From Bacteroidia bacterium (GTDB lineage: Bacteria > Bacteroidota > Bacteroidia > AKYH767-A > OLB10), in NCBI GenBank assembly GCA_020847635.1, contig JADLBQ010000071.1, positions 1 to 37,041 of the forward strand: 37,041 nucleotides of DNA, written 5' to 3'. The position numbers were made by a program, and so were the translations under genes. The stretch's first letter is position 1; each line of letters opens with the position of its first letter. The notes below the pieces were generated by a model. That model did not search any database, was not told the origin of the DNA, and saw only the letters and a list, made by a program, of their open reading frames with translations. Positions 17,256 to 24,608 of this stretch are shown here, one piece after another.

Positions 17256-18239
17256 TCAGCTCTTTGAAAGCTCACTTTTAAGAAAGTCAATCACCTTCAC
17301 TTCTGTTGCATCAATCTGCATGATTTCACTCAGGTACCAGCTTATCCAGTCACCCAGATGAATCAGATACAATGTTTTTTCAATAGCCGTCCTGCCTTTT
17401 GCCCATATTTCAAAAATATGAGGTGTGTATTTTGAGATTATTTTCTTGGTGAGTTCCATCCGTAACTGAGTTCGTTTGTAATCATCAGGGCTTCGGAAGA
17501 AAATAACAGCCAGTTTATCATTCGGAGTGGTCCAGCCAACAAGCTCATTATGATTCATTTCCGGAAGTACATGATGCCAGCAAAGCATTTTCGAATTTTC
17601 ATTAATCTGTTGCCGGAATCGAATACTCACTCCTTCATAAGCAGCATCGCTGTAAATAACCGGGATTTTTTTGTGAAGTTTTTCTGCAAGATAATAAGCC
17701 TCTGACTTTATCGATTCTAATTCACTCTTTAACAAAGTTATTGCATCACTTAACGATTTTTCATAACTGTTACTGATAAGTCCATAACCTTTGAGGATAT
17801 AAAACAATTGAGTAAATGCATATGCTAATGCTGAGCGGGGAGGCCTCCCTGCAGGTATTACAATATGATCAAGTTTATTAGCTCTGGCAATGTCGACCAC
17901 CTGTCCGCCAGAAGAAATACAGCAAATCTTAGCTTCGGCTTTCATGGAGTCTGCCAGTGCCTGGATAGTCTCTTCAGTATTTCCAGAGTAGGATGAAATA
18001 AGTACCAGCGTATGTTTTGTAACAAAGTTTGGAATAAAATAATCTTTGTTCACCATAACCGGGACTTTCAACTCTCCGGACAAAAGCTGTGAAACAATAG
18101 TTCCGCCAATTCCGCTACCCCCTAATCCGGAAATGAGAATGTTCTTGATTTCATGTGACGGTTGGGTCAGTTCCGCTTTCTTGCCAATTTCAATAGCATC
18201 ACTCAGCTGAGTTGTAAAGGTTTCGATCAATTCTTTCAT
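17256..18239 (-). CDS. Bifunctional phosphoglucose/phosphomannose isomerase
   Basis: Interconverts fructose-6-phosphate with glucose-6-phosphate and mannose-6-phosphate, linking glycolysis to mannose-containing glycan synthesis. The 327 aa hold two SIS subdomains. The first carries SGLGGSGIGG (37-46) and the phosphate-binding SSYSGNTEET (82-91). PPRSALAY (133-140), RFRQQINENSK (207-217) and EMNHNELVGW (227-236) are hallmarks of the dual-specificity enzyme, including the catalytic Glu (E203/E227 region) and His. ATG 18239 is chosen over an in-frame ATG at 18317: the shorter form starts at the usual place, and a good promoter (TTG-N17-TAACTTTG) lies 23 nt upstream of it, inside the longer frame. 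It is divergent from the [2Fe-2S] protein gene. Confidence 0.93.
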   Translation of the reverse strand: MKELIETFTTQLSDAIEIGKKAELTQPSHEIKNILISGLGGSGIGGTIVSQLLSGELKVPVMVNKDYFIPNFVTKHTLVLISSYSGNTEETIQALADSMKAEAKICCISSGGQVVDIARANKLDHIVIPAGRPPRSALAYAFTQLFYILKGYGLISNSYEKSLSDAITLLKSELESIKSEAYYLAEKLHKKIPVIYSDAAYEGVSIRFRQQINENSKMLCWHHVLPEMNHNELVGWTTPNDKLAVIFFRSPDDYKRTQLRMELTKKIISKYTPHIFEIWAKGRTAIEKTLYLIHLGDWISWYLSEIMQIDATEVKVIDFLKSELSKS

Positions 18240-18262
18240 AATTGATTTTCTTGATATGCCGG

Positions 18263-18290
18263 CAAAGTTAAACGAAGTCTTTAGCTGCAA
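18263..18290 (-). promoter_or_regulatory. Promoter of the phosphoglucose/phosphomannose isomerase gene
   Basis: On the minus strand TTG (18290-18288), a 17-bp spacer and an exact TAACTTTG (18270-18263) match the Bacteroidota housekeeping consensus TTG-N17-23-TAnnTTTG. The box ends 23 nt before ATG 18239, giving a leader of roughly 20 nt. Among the promoters in this window it is one of the two best matches. Confidence 0.6.
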
Positions 18291-18294
18291 GTTG

Positions 18295-18302
18295 TATTTT
18301 TG
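18295..18302 (+). promoter_or_regulatory. -7-like box just before the [2Fe-2S] protein start
   Basis: TATTTTTG matches TAnnTTTG exactly and ends four bases before ATG 18307. No TTG is found at the -33 spacing. If used, transcription would begin at or within a few bases of the ATG, giving a leaderless mRNA. It could also be a chance match in T-rich DNA. Confidence 0.3.
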
Positions 18303-18306
18303 GCTT

Positions 18307-18630
18307 ATGAAATACAAACATCATGTCTTTGTATGTATGAATGAAAGGGTAAATTCTGACCGTCCAAGTTGTGGAAAGGAAAGAGGAATGGCATTGGTTC
18401 AGGAATTTAAAAGGCAGATTAAGGAAGCGGGTCTGAATCATAAAATAAGAGCTCAGTATACGGGTTGCCTGGATGCATGTGATTATGGTCCTTCCGCAGT
18501 TGTCTATCCGGATGGGGTCTTTTACGGTAAATTAACTCCTGAGGATGTGAGTGAAATTGTTCAAAAACACCTGATTGGCGGCAAGCCCGTCAGCAGGCTG
18601 GTTATCCGTTTTGATACAGATCATGCCTGA
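18307..18630 (+). CDS. Thioredoxin-like [2Fe-2S] ferredoxin domain protein
   Basis: A 107-aa single-domain protein of the thioredoxin-fold [2Fe-2S] ferredoxin group, related to the NuoE-type cluster domain. Four cysteines sit at 10, 22, 54 and 58 (VFVCMNER, PSCGKERG, YTGCLDACDYGP), the expected C-x11-C...C-x3-C layout, and VVYPDGVFYGKLTPEDV is the conserved C-terminal strand-helix block. It likely carries one [2Fe-2S] cluster and transfers electrons; its partner is not evident. An earlier in-frame ATG at 18256 would add 17 residues overlapping the divergent promoter, so I start at 18307. Its stop overlaps the ATG of the next small gene by 8 bp, suggesting coupled expression. Confidence 0.88.
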   Translation: MKYKHHVFVCMNERVNSDRPSCGKERGMALVQEFKRQIKEAGLNHKIRAQYTGCLDACDYGPSAVVYPDGVFYGKLTPEDVSEIVQKHLIGGKPVSRLVIRFDTDHA

Positions 18631-18955
18631 ATATGGAGTTTCGGTTGAAAAATACCGGTATGATCTGGAGGCTATCCGCGATACGGCTTTACAGCTAGTT
18701 AAAGATTTTTCACAGGCCGGATTCGAAATTCATTTACCTGTATGTGAATTTACGTACTATCAGGAACTGATGGTTCAACTGGTTGCGGTAATTGAGAAAT
18801 GTATGCGTGACGCACCTGATGTGCTTCAGCAGTTACTCTACAGGATTGATGTGAGTGAAGCCGGTTCAAAGAATGTATTCGATGCAGCAGATTTAGCTCA
18901 TCTGATTCTGGAAAGGGAGTTTATGAAGGTTGTAACCCGGAAATTGATGGGGTAA
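18623..18955 (+). CDS. Small protein of unknown function coupled to the [2Fe-2S] gene
   Basis: I do not recognise this 110-aa protein. From ATG 18623 it reads MPEYGVSVEKYRYDLEAIRD and is largely helical and acidic, with LVKDFSQAGFEIHLP, VQLVAVIEKCMRD, VLQQLLYRIDVSEAG and AADLAHLILEREFMKVVTRKL blocks. It has no signal peptide, membrane segment or metal-binding Cys cluster. An upstream in-frame ATG (18575) lies inside the ferredoxin frame and is less likely, because 18623 gives an 8-bp overlap typical of translational coupling. The tight link suggests a role with the [2Fe-2S] protein, but that is inference only. Confidence 0.75.
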   Translation: MPEYGVSVEKYRYDLEAIRDTALQLVKDFSQAGFEIHLPVCEFTYYQELMVQLVAVIEKCMRDAPDVLQQLLYRIDVSEAGSKNVFDAADLAHLILEREFMKVVTRKLMG

Positions 18956-19063
18956 TGCATTTCTGCGAGTAACAAATATAGCACTGCTAAAAATGCAGCT
19001 TAGTAAGTAAAGCCGGAATTAGGAGCAACAAGAAATGGTTTGAGCCAATAGCTCAGCAACGTG

Positions 19064-19930
19064 TTATCCAAGGTATGTTCTCAGGATCTTACTGCATGAT
19101 TTATGTTTCAGCCTGCGAATTGCTTTCTCTTTAATCTGCCTGACCCGCTCACGGGTTAGCTCCATCTGTTCACCAATTTCTTCAAGTGTAAGCGGAAGTC
19201 TGCCTTCACCTAAACCATAGTACATGCGGATAACTTCTGCTTCACGAGGGCTCAGGGTGTCAAGTGCCCTGCTGATTTCTCTTTTCAAAGATTCAGAAAT
19301 CATCTGATTATCGGGCGATTGGTTGTCTTCACCCTGTATAAAATCAAGAAGGGTTCCGTCTTCTTCTGTTCCCATTGGCGCATCAACCGACAGAGGTTTT
19401 GAAGCATAACTTAAAGTGTCAATAACATCAGAAGGACTAATTTCAAGAGCCTGAGCCAATTCTTCGTTTGTAGGTTCTCTTTCAAAATCCTGTTCTAACT
19501 GATTAAATAGTCTGTTGATTTTATTGATATACCCGATTTTGTTTAGAGGCAGCCGGATAATTCTTGATTGTTCAGCCAGTGCCTGCAAAATGGATTGCCT
19601 GATCCACCAGACAGCATAGGAGATAAACTTGAATCCTCTTGATTCATCGAACCGTTGAGCGCCTTTAATCAGCCCAAGATTTCCTTCATTGATAAGATCG
19701 CCTAAGGTCAGACCTTGGTTCTGATATTGTTTGGCAACAGAAACAACAAAACGCAGATTTGCATTGGTAAGCTTTTCAAGTGCTTCATGATCTCCTTGTT
19801 TAATTCGCTTCGCCAGAACAATTTCTTCTTCTGCAGTTATCAAGGGAAGTTTCCCGATTTCATTCAGGTATTTATCAAGCGAGGCAGTATCACGATTGGT
19901 AACAAGTTTTGTAATTCTTAATTGTCGCAT
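19064..19930 (-). CDS. rpoD: Primary RNA polymerase sigma factor (sigma70 family, Bacteroidota type)
   Basis: This is the housekeeping sigma factor that directs RNA polymerase to the unusual -33/-7 promoters of Bacteroidota. At 288 aa it lacks region 1.1 and the long non-conserved insert of proteobacterial RpoD, as is normal for the phylum. Region 1.2 is at about 15-37 ([18 protein letters not shown]), region 2 at about 58-115 with [23 protein letters not shown] and [15 protein letters not shown], and the region 4.2 helix-turn-helix at about 247-274 ([25 protein letters not shown]). It is monocistronic, with 286 bp upstream; the nearest -7-like box is TCCGTTTG (one mismatch), about 32 nt before the ATG. 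The TAnnTTTG boxes elsewhere in the window are its expected targets. Confidence 0.96.
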   Translation of the reverse strand: MRQLRITKLVTNRDTASLDKYLNEIGKLPLITAEEEIVLAKRIKQGDHEALEKLTNANLRFVVSVAKQYQNQGLTLGDLINEGNLGLIKGAQRFDESRGFKFISYAVWWIRQSILQALAEQSRIIRLPLNKIGYINKINRLFNQLEQDFEREPTNEELAQALEISPSDVIDTLSYASKPLSVDAPMGTEEDGTLLDFIQGEDNQSPDNQMISESLKREISRALDTLSPREAEVIRMYYGLGEGRLPLTLEEIGEQMELTRERVRQIKEKAIRRLKHKSCSKILRTYLG

Positions 19931-20117
19931 AGTTGTTGTTTAGTGTAATTAAACAGTCAAACGGAGTTAGTAAAACGGGGTTACTCTTATCTAACAATAA
20001 AAGTGCCTTTTTGTAAGGAATGGTTTGCTTTTGCCTGATTATTCCGTAAGCATCTATTTTTCTTGGGCAGACTTCAACAATGAGGAAATTATTCTCACAG
20101 TTTTTGATTACAAATTC

Positions 20118-20133
20118 TCAGATTTTAATCTGA
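20118..20133. repeat. Short perfect inverted repeat between porT and rpoD
   Basis: TCAGATT and AATCTGA pair perfectly around TT in the 286-bp gap between the porT stop and the rpoD start. It lies 84 bp after porT and about 190 bp upstream of rpoD. No T-run follows on the minus strand, so a terminator is unlikely; an operator for rpoD or a chance palindrome are both possible. The rest of this gap shows no gene and no exact -7 box. Confidence 0.3.
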
Positions 20134-20216
20134 CCGGCAAGGAATGACTAAGGGAAAGAAGCGCTTATATAAAAGAGATGCCGGTAAGCAGAATCAGGTT
20201 TCATTCACCGGTAGAT

Positions 20217-20930
20217 CTATTCAAAAGTAAGTGAAAACATAAAAATCTTTGACCTCAGGCTGTTTAGTGATGCAGAGAAAATTTTATTATCCGTAACTAA
20301 CATATCAGGAATGCCATGATACATTTTTATCTCTGGAGAAAGTTTAAATAACTGCATGTAAAAGTCAAATCCAAGCCCAATCGTGTAACCGTAATCTTTT
20401 CTGGATAACCGTACAAAATCACGATCTTTATTTTCTACCTTAGCCTGAGAAACCATGTCAATGCTATATCTGATCCCGGCAGTAACATAAGCCCGGTAAT
20501 TGTTCACACGGGCTGATTTGAACTTCAGTTCAAGTGGAAACTCAAGAAACGTACTTTCAATTTGCTTAACAGTGGTACTGAACGGAACATCATTAACATA
20601 GAAGGAATAAATTAAATCGCGTTGGGCAAAAGACAAATCAGGAACAAATCTTAAATCAAAATGATTACCCAGTCTGAGGTTACTTACAATACCGAGATTG
20701 AATCCACTGGTGGGTCTGACCTCAACTACATAGAGTGAGTCCAGGTAAGTAAAGGTTCCGATTCTTCTGATGACAAAGTCAGTTTTATTGGTTCCTAACA
20801 GAAAGCCGAAATGTAGTCTTTGCTGATCATACTTTGGAAGGTTCTGAACTGTATTCCGCTGTCCGGAAGACGGTACAGAAATTCCTTGGAGTGAAATCAG
20901 AATTACATAAAAGATTACCGGTCTTAACAT
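20217..20930 (-). CDS. porT: Type IX secretion system protein PorT
   Basis: PorT (SprT) is an outer-membrane beta-barrel protein needed for type IX secretion of adhesins, proteases and gliding proteins. The 237-aa product has a signal peptide (about 1-23, ending PSSGQ), then a conserved block YDQQRLHFGFLLGTNKTDF and barrel strands GFNLGIVSNLRLGNHFDLRFVP, FLEFPLELKFKS, YRAYVTAGIRYSIDM and YGYTIGLGFDFYMQ. Location immediately after ubiE/menG is the conserved arrangement in this phylum and supports the name. The ATG directly follows the TGA of ubiE in the same reading frame, so reinitiation probably sets its expression. The secreted proteins at 1-4196 and 28645-29406 are plausible cargo. Confidence 0.9.
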   Translation of the reverse strand: MLRPVIFYVILISLQGISVPSSGQRNTVQNLPKYDQQRLHFGFLLGTNKTDFVIRRIGTFTYLDSLYVVEVRPTSGFNLGIVSNLRLGNHFDLRFVPDLSFAQRDLIYSFYVNDVPFSTTVKQIESTFLEFPLELKFKSARVNNYRAYVTAGIRYSIDMVSQAKVENKDRDFVRLSRKDYGYTIGLGFDFYMQLFKLSPEIKMYHGIPDMLVTDNKIFSASLNSLRSKIFMFSLTFE

Positions 20931-21659
20931 TCAAAGTTTCTGAGCAGTGTAAAGAGAGACAATGCCAAAGGTAAGATACCGGTGCCTGATGTTGCTGAAT
21001 CCGCATTGTTGCAACTGCTCAATAAAAAGTGCAGGAGCCGGAAAGGCACTGACTGATTCAGGGAGGTAGCCGTAGGCATTTTTGTCTTTTGAGAAAAATC
21101 GTCCAATTGCAGGAAGTATATAACGGAAGTACAGCAGGTAACATTGCCTGGTCAGAAAATGTTCGGGAATCGAAAATTCCAGGATTGCCAGAGTTCCATT
21201 AATGCAAAGAACCCGGTTCATTTCTTGAAGCCCACTGCTAATCGTTTCAAAATTTCTGACTCCAAAAGCAACAGTGCAGGTATCAAATGAGTGGTCGGGA
21301 AAAGGAATAGCTCCGGCATCTGCAAGGACAAAACGGATCTTTTTTTCAGGATAAAATTTGTTTTTCTTTTGCCGGGCCTGTTCAAGCATATTAGCCGATA
21401 AATCAATACCAGTTATTTCAGCTTGTAATTCGGAAGCAAGTGTAAAAGCAAGGTCACCCGTTCCGGTAGCAACATCAAGAATTACTGCCGGACGGGATTT
21501 GCGTAATTCATTCGCAACTGCTTTCCGCCATTTTTTATCAATACCCAATGACAGCAAATGGTTCAGAAAATCATACCGGTGAGCAATGCTATCAAACATC
21601 TGTTCAACCTGGTTTTGCTTGCTGCTTTTCTGATTTTTATAGGGAAGTATTGTTGGCAT
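20931..21659 (-). CDS. ubiE: Demethylmenaquinone methyltransferase (UbiE/MenG)
   Basis: Catalyses the final SAM-dependent C-methylation of demethylmenaquinone to menaquinone, the respiratory quinone of this phylum. The 242 aa contain the family opening MFDSIAHRYDFLNHLLSLGID (21-41, split as MFDSIAHRYD and FLNHLLSLGID), SAM motif I DVATGTGDLA (62-71), the acidic GIDLSANML, motif FPDHSFDTCTVAFGVRN, and ILEFSIPE. It sits 12 bp after trkH and is followed without any gap by porT. menG would be an equally correct name. Confidence 0.94.
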   Translation of the reverse strand: MPTILPYKNQKSSKQNQVEQMFDSIAHRYDFLNHLLSLGIDKKWRKAVANELRKSRPAVILDVATGTGDLAFTLASELQAEITGIDLSANMLEQARQKKNKFYPEKKIRFVLADAGAIPFPDHSFDTCTVAFGVRNFETISSGLQEMNRVLCINGTLAILEFSIPEHFLTRQCYLLYFRYILPAIGRFFSKDKNAYGYLPESVSAFPAPALFIEQLQQCGFSNIRHRYLTFGIVSLYTAQKL

Positions 21660-21671
21660 TTTTGAAAAATG

Positions 21672-23486
21672 CTATCCAACCATAAAATGGGTTTCAGGAT
21701 AACGGTAATTAACGGTTTTAACTTTCTTACTCAACGCAAAGGCAAGGGTGAGAGGACCAATTCTGCCAATAAACATTGTACAAATAATAATTAGTTTGCC
21801 GGCATTGCTCAGGTCAGGTGTAATTCCGGTTGACATACCTACAGTACACATCGCTGAAACCTGTTCAAATAACAGTTGGATAACCCTAAACTGGGGATCG
21901 GTGATACTAAGCAGAAAAGTACCTAAGAAGATACAGGAAATAAAAAATAGAAATATTGAAAAAGCTTTGTTGAGAAGTTCCCAGCTAATGGTTCTCTTGA
22001 AAAGTTCAATGTTTCTTTTTCCCCGCACTGTTGAATAGGCAGAAAGCATAATCAGAGTGAACGTTGTTGTCTTAATCCCCCCGCCAGTTGAACCAGGTGA
22101 GGCACCAACAAACATCAGGAAAATAATAAGAAGCAGAGTCGAGTTATGAGCCATACCAAAATCAATACTGTTAAGTCCTGTTGTTCGTGAAGAGACTGAC
22201 TGGAAAAGAGAAGTGATAATTCTTTCAAACGGCTTATCAGTCAGAATCGTATTATCTGACTCTAACAGGTAAAATCCTAATGCTCCACCAATTGACAAAA
22301 ACAGAGCCATGTAAAGACAAACCCTAGTACTGATTTTTAATCCTTTCCAGGGTAACCTCATTCGTTGCCGCATATTTTCAATTCCGAAAATATCCTGGAT
22401 CGGATAAAATCCAAGACTACCCATAAAGATAATCACCGTCATTGCTAGGTGTAAAATAAATGAGTGCTGATTTAATGGATTATACATTCCGTCAGTAAAA
22501 GTTGAGATTCCGGCATTGTTAAAACAGGAAATGGCATGGAATATCGAAACAAAGATCTTTTCACTTAGACTTTTCCATGGTATTTCAGGATTCCAGAGTG
22601 AGAAGATGGCAAAAGCACCTAATGATTCAATAACCAGAGTTGTAAGTACAACCTGACGTAATAGGCTTCGGGCATCAGTAAGCATATCACTGCTGAAGTA
22701 ATCTTGAATCATGCTGCGATGCTTCAAACCCATTCCGCGTGAATAGAATGAAGCAAAAAAAGTAGCAAACGAGAGAATATTTAAACCACCAAACTGGATC
22801 AACAGCATAATTACAACCTGTCCTTTGGCTGTAAAAAAGGTACCAGGATCTACTACGACCAGCCCGGTTACGCAACTGGCTGTTGTGGAAGTAAATAAGG
22901 CAGTAAGCCATGGAGCACCCATGCCGTCAGTGGTCATTTCAGGAAGAGAAAGCAAAAATGCACCACTTCCAATCAGAATCAGAAAGGATAAAATGAATAA
23001 TCCCGGAGCACTGATCTTGAGATAATCCAGCAGCAATCCGAGTTTGGCAATATCAATTATAAGGAAAATGATGAGAAGTACCTGCAGAATATACATGTAC
23101 CAGAAAATGTATTCTTCCTGGCGGATCGATTTCACCATGTGAAAAACAAGAGGCTGCCCTAAAATTAAATCTGAGAGAGATTCAATTATAATCAGTGTCA
23201 GCAAGAGCAATTCAAGCCACGTCCGTCTGATAAATTTAGCTGGCTCAAACGTATAAAATAGCCTTACCAGGTAGGTAAGAAGATAAAATCCAAAAATAAA
23301 TTTGAGAAAGAGGATTTCAATTTCACGGGTCTCATCTGTTTGAGGAAATCCAAAAACATAAACCAACAAAGCAATTCCAAGTAAGGCAATAAATACGCTC
23401 TGAACTCTGATGATTTTCAGAACTGTGCCCTTACTGCTGAAAATTTTCAGGTTGACTTTCTCCCTGAGCCGGTTAATAAGTGACAT
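21672..23486 (-). CDS. trkH: TrkH-family potassium uptake protein
   Basis: The membrane subunit of a Trk/Ktr potassium transporter. The 604 aa contain an N-terminal extension of about 155 residues with four or so hydrophobic segments, as in Bacteroidota TrkH proteins, then four M1-P-M2 repeats. Each pore loop keeps its selectivity-filter glycine: SCVTG (G208), FNNAG, SRTTG and CTVGM. The cytosolic regulator (TrkA/KtrA) that binds NAD(H)/ATP is not in the window. It is the second gene in the hldE-like-trkH-ubiE-porT operon, with 12-bp gaps on both sides; the grouping of potassium uptake with quinone methylation and secretion is probably only transcriptional. Confidence 0.94.
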   Translation of the reverse strand: MSLINRLREKVNLKIFSSKGTVLKIIRVQSVFIALLGIALLVYVFGFPQTDETREIEILFLKFIFGFYLLTYLVRLFYTFEPAKFIRRTWLELLLLTLIIIESLSDLILGQPLVFHMVKSIRQEEYIFWYMYILQVLLIIFLIIDIAKLGLLLDYLKISAPGLFILSFLILIGSGAFLLSLPEMTTDGMGAPWLTALFTSTTASCVTGLVVVDPGTFFTAKGQVVIMLLIQFGGLNILSFATFFASFYSRGMGLKHRSMIQDYFSSDMLTDARSLLRQVVLTTLVIESLGAFAIFSLWNPEIPWKSLSEKIFVSIFHAISCFNNAGISTFTDGMYNPLNQHSFILHLAMTVIIFMGSLGFYPIQDIFGIENMRQRMRLPWKGLKISTRVCLYMALFLSIGGALGFYLLESDNTILTDKPFERIITSLFQSVSSRTTGLNSIDFGMAHNSTLLLIIFLMFVGASPGSTGGGIKTTTFTLIMLSAYSTVRGKRNIELFKRTISWELLNKAFSIFLFFISCIFLGTFLLSITDPQFRVIQLLFEQVSAMCTVGMSTGITPDLSNAGKLIIICTMFIGRIGPLTLAFALSKKVKTVNYRYPETHFMVG

Positions 23487-23498
23487 TAGAGTGTAAGT

Positions 23499-24500
23499 TT
23501 AACCTAATCCAGCTTGAATAGCTTCGTTCAGCAATTGTATTTTATCCACAGGCACAACTCCTGCCTTTTCACAAACTTGCCCACCGGCCAGGTTGGCTAA
23601 GGACGCAGTAGAGGCGGGAGGAAAATTTAATGCCATACATAAAGAAGCTACGCTGATAACTGTATCGCCCGCACCTGAAACATCACTGATATTTCGTACA
23701 TGGGCAGGGATAATCTCACTCTTCCCATTTGCTGAATAATAGATTCCATGTTCTGATAAGGTAACCATCAGATTCTTGATCTGTTGCCTGCCGGCAAATT
23801 GTTTTACCTGTTTACTTGAGAGCATCTCTTGGAAATTGCGAAAATCGAGTTTTAAGCCTTCCTTAAGTTCTTTCAGGTTTGGTTTGAACAAAGTTACTCC
23901 TTTATAATGATGAAAATTCTCTTTCTTGGGATCTACAGTAACCGGGATATTAGCCTGATTAGCAATTTTCATCACATATTTAATTATTTCTGAATTGATC
24001 ACTCCTTTGTCATAATCTTCGAAAATAATGACATCAGGCTTTTCGGTGAGCATTAATTTCTGAATCATTGACTTGAACTGACGGGTTTCAGCTGCTGACA
24101 AGATCAATGCAGCTTCTTCATCAATTCTCAAAAGCTGATACCGGTTGCCAATGATTCTTGTCTTCTTAGTTGTTTGTCGTTGTTTACTGGCCAGAATTCC
24201 TTTTACGGGCAATCCAAGCTTTTTCATTAACGAGATAAACGATTTACCCGCCTCATCCTGACCAATTACAGAGCACAGAACCGGCCGGGCACCTAATGCT
24301 TTTATATTTAAGGCTACGTTAGCCGCACCTCCTGGTCTTTCTTCCTTGCCTGAAACCGTTACGACCGGAACCGGAGCTTCGGGTGAGATCCGGTCAACCC
24401 GTCCATAGATATAGGTGTCAACCATTGAATCACCTATAATTAATGCTTTTAGCTGGCCGAATGACTTAAATAAATCGTTTATATCTCTTTGCTCTTTCAA
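23499..24500 (-). CDS. PfkB-family kinase, heptose 7-phosphate kinase-like (HldE N-domain/RfaE1)
   Basis: A ribokinase-fold sugar kinase related to the kinase domain of HldE, which phosphorylates D-glycero-D-manno-heptose 7-phosphate at C1 for LPS core synthesis. Family blocks are LIIGDSMVDTY and RISPEAPVPVV, the PfkB signature GGAANVALNIKALGA (57-71) and the anion hole/catalytic DVSGAGDT with D279 in TTG-start numbering. No nucleotidyltransferase domain follows. An ATG at 24593 (and one at 24548) is in frame, but I favour TTG 24500: it gives the usual 333-aa length and N-terminus (KEQRDINDLFKSF), and a consensus promoter lies between 24551 and 24521, inside the longer frame. If the ATG is used the protein is 364 aa. 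It leads the operon with trkH, ubiE and porT. Confidence 0.85.
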   Translation of the reverse strand: MKEQRDINDLFKSFGQLKALIIGDSMVDTYIYGRVDRISPEAPVPVVTVSGKEERPGGAANVALNIKALGARPVLCSVIGQDEAGKSFISLMKKLGLPVKGILASKQRQTTKKTRIIGNRYQLLRIDEEAALILSAAETRQFKSMIQKLMLTEKPDVIIFEDYDKGVINSEIIKYVMKIANQANIPVTVDPKKENFHHYKGVTLFKPNLKELKEGLKLDFRNFQEMLSSKQVKQFAGRQQIKNLMVTLSEHGIYYSANGKSEIIPAHVRNISDVSGAGDTVISVASLCMALNFPPASTASLANLAGGQVCEKAGVVPVDKIQLLNEAIQAGLG

Positions 24501-24520
24501 CGCTTCAGGGTTGCGGGGGT

Positions 24521-24553
24521 CAAAGATAACCGGAATTCCTACATCCATCTCAA
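24521..24553 (-). promoter_or_regulatory. Promoter of the hldE-like/trkH/ubiE/porT operon
   Basis: On the minus strand TTG (24553-24551), a 22-bp spacer and an exact TATCTTTG (24528-24521) fit the Bacteroidota consensus. The box ends 20 bases before the TTG start at 24500. The -33 triplet lies inside the left arm of the perfect inverted repeat at 24551-24572, so a protein bound there could block polymerase. Confidence 0.55.
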
Positions 24554-24572
24554 GAATTCTTTTGAATTCTTG
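24551..24572. repeat. Perfect 22-bp dyad, candidate operator in a divergent promoter region
   Basis: Arms CAAGAATTC (24551-24559) and GAATTCTTG (24564-24572) are perfect reverse complements around TTTT. The dyad covers the -33 element of the hldE-like promoter and lies 37 bp upstream of the EamA start. Either a regulator site for both divergent units or an RNA hairpin is possible; only the former fits its position upstream of the inferred transcript starts. Confidence 0.45.
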
Positions 24573-24608
24573 GTAATCAATAACCCGATTCACTTATTAC
24601 TTTGCCGG

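Noticed and set aside
18956..19063. TGCATTT...AAATGCA pairing after the gene at 18623-18955 as a terminator.
   Set aside because: Seven A+T-rich pairs across a ~28-nt loop are too weak.
19931..20216. Promoter of rpoD.
   Set aside because: Only one-mismatch boxes such as TCCGTTTG, with no TTG at a suitable distance, so I could not place it.
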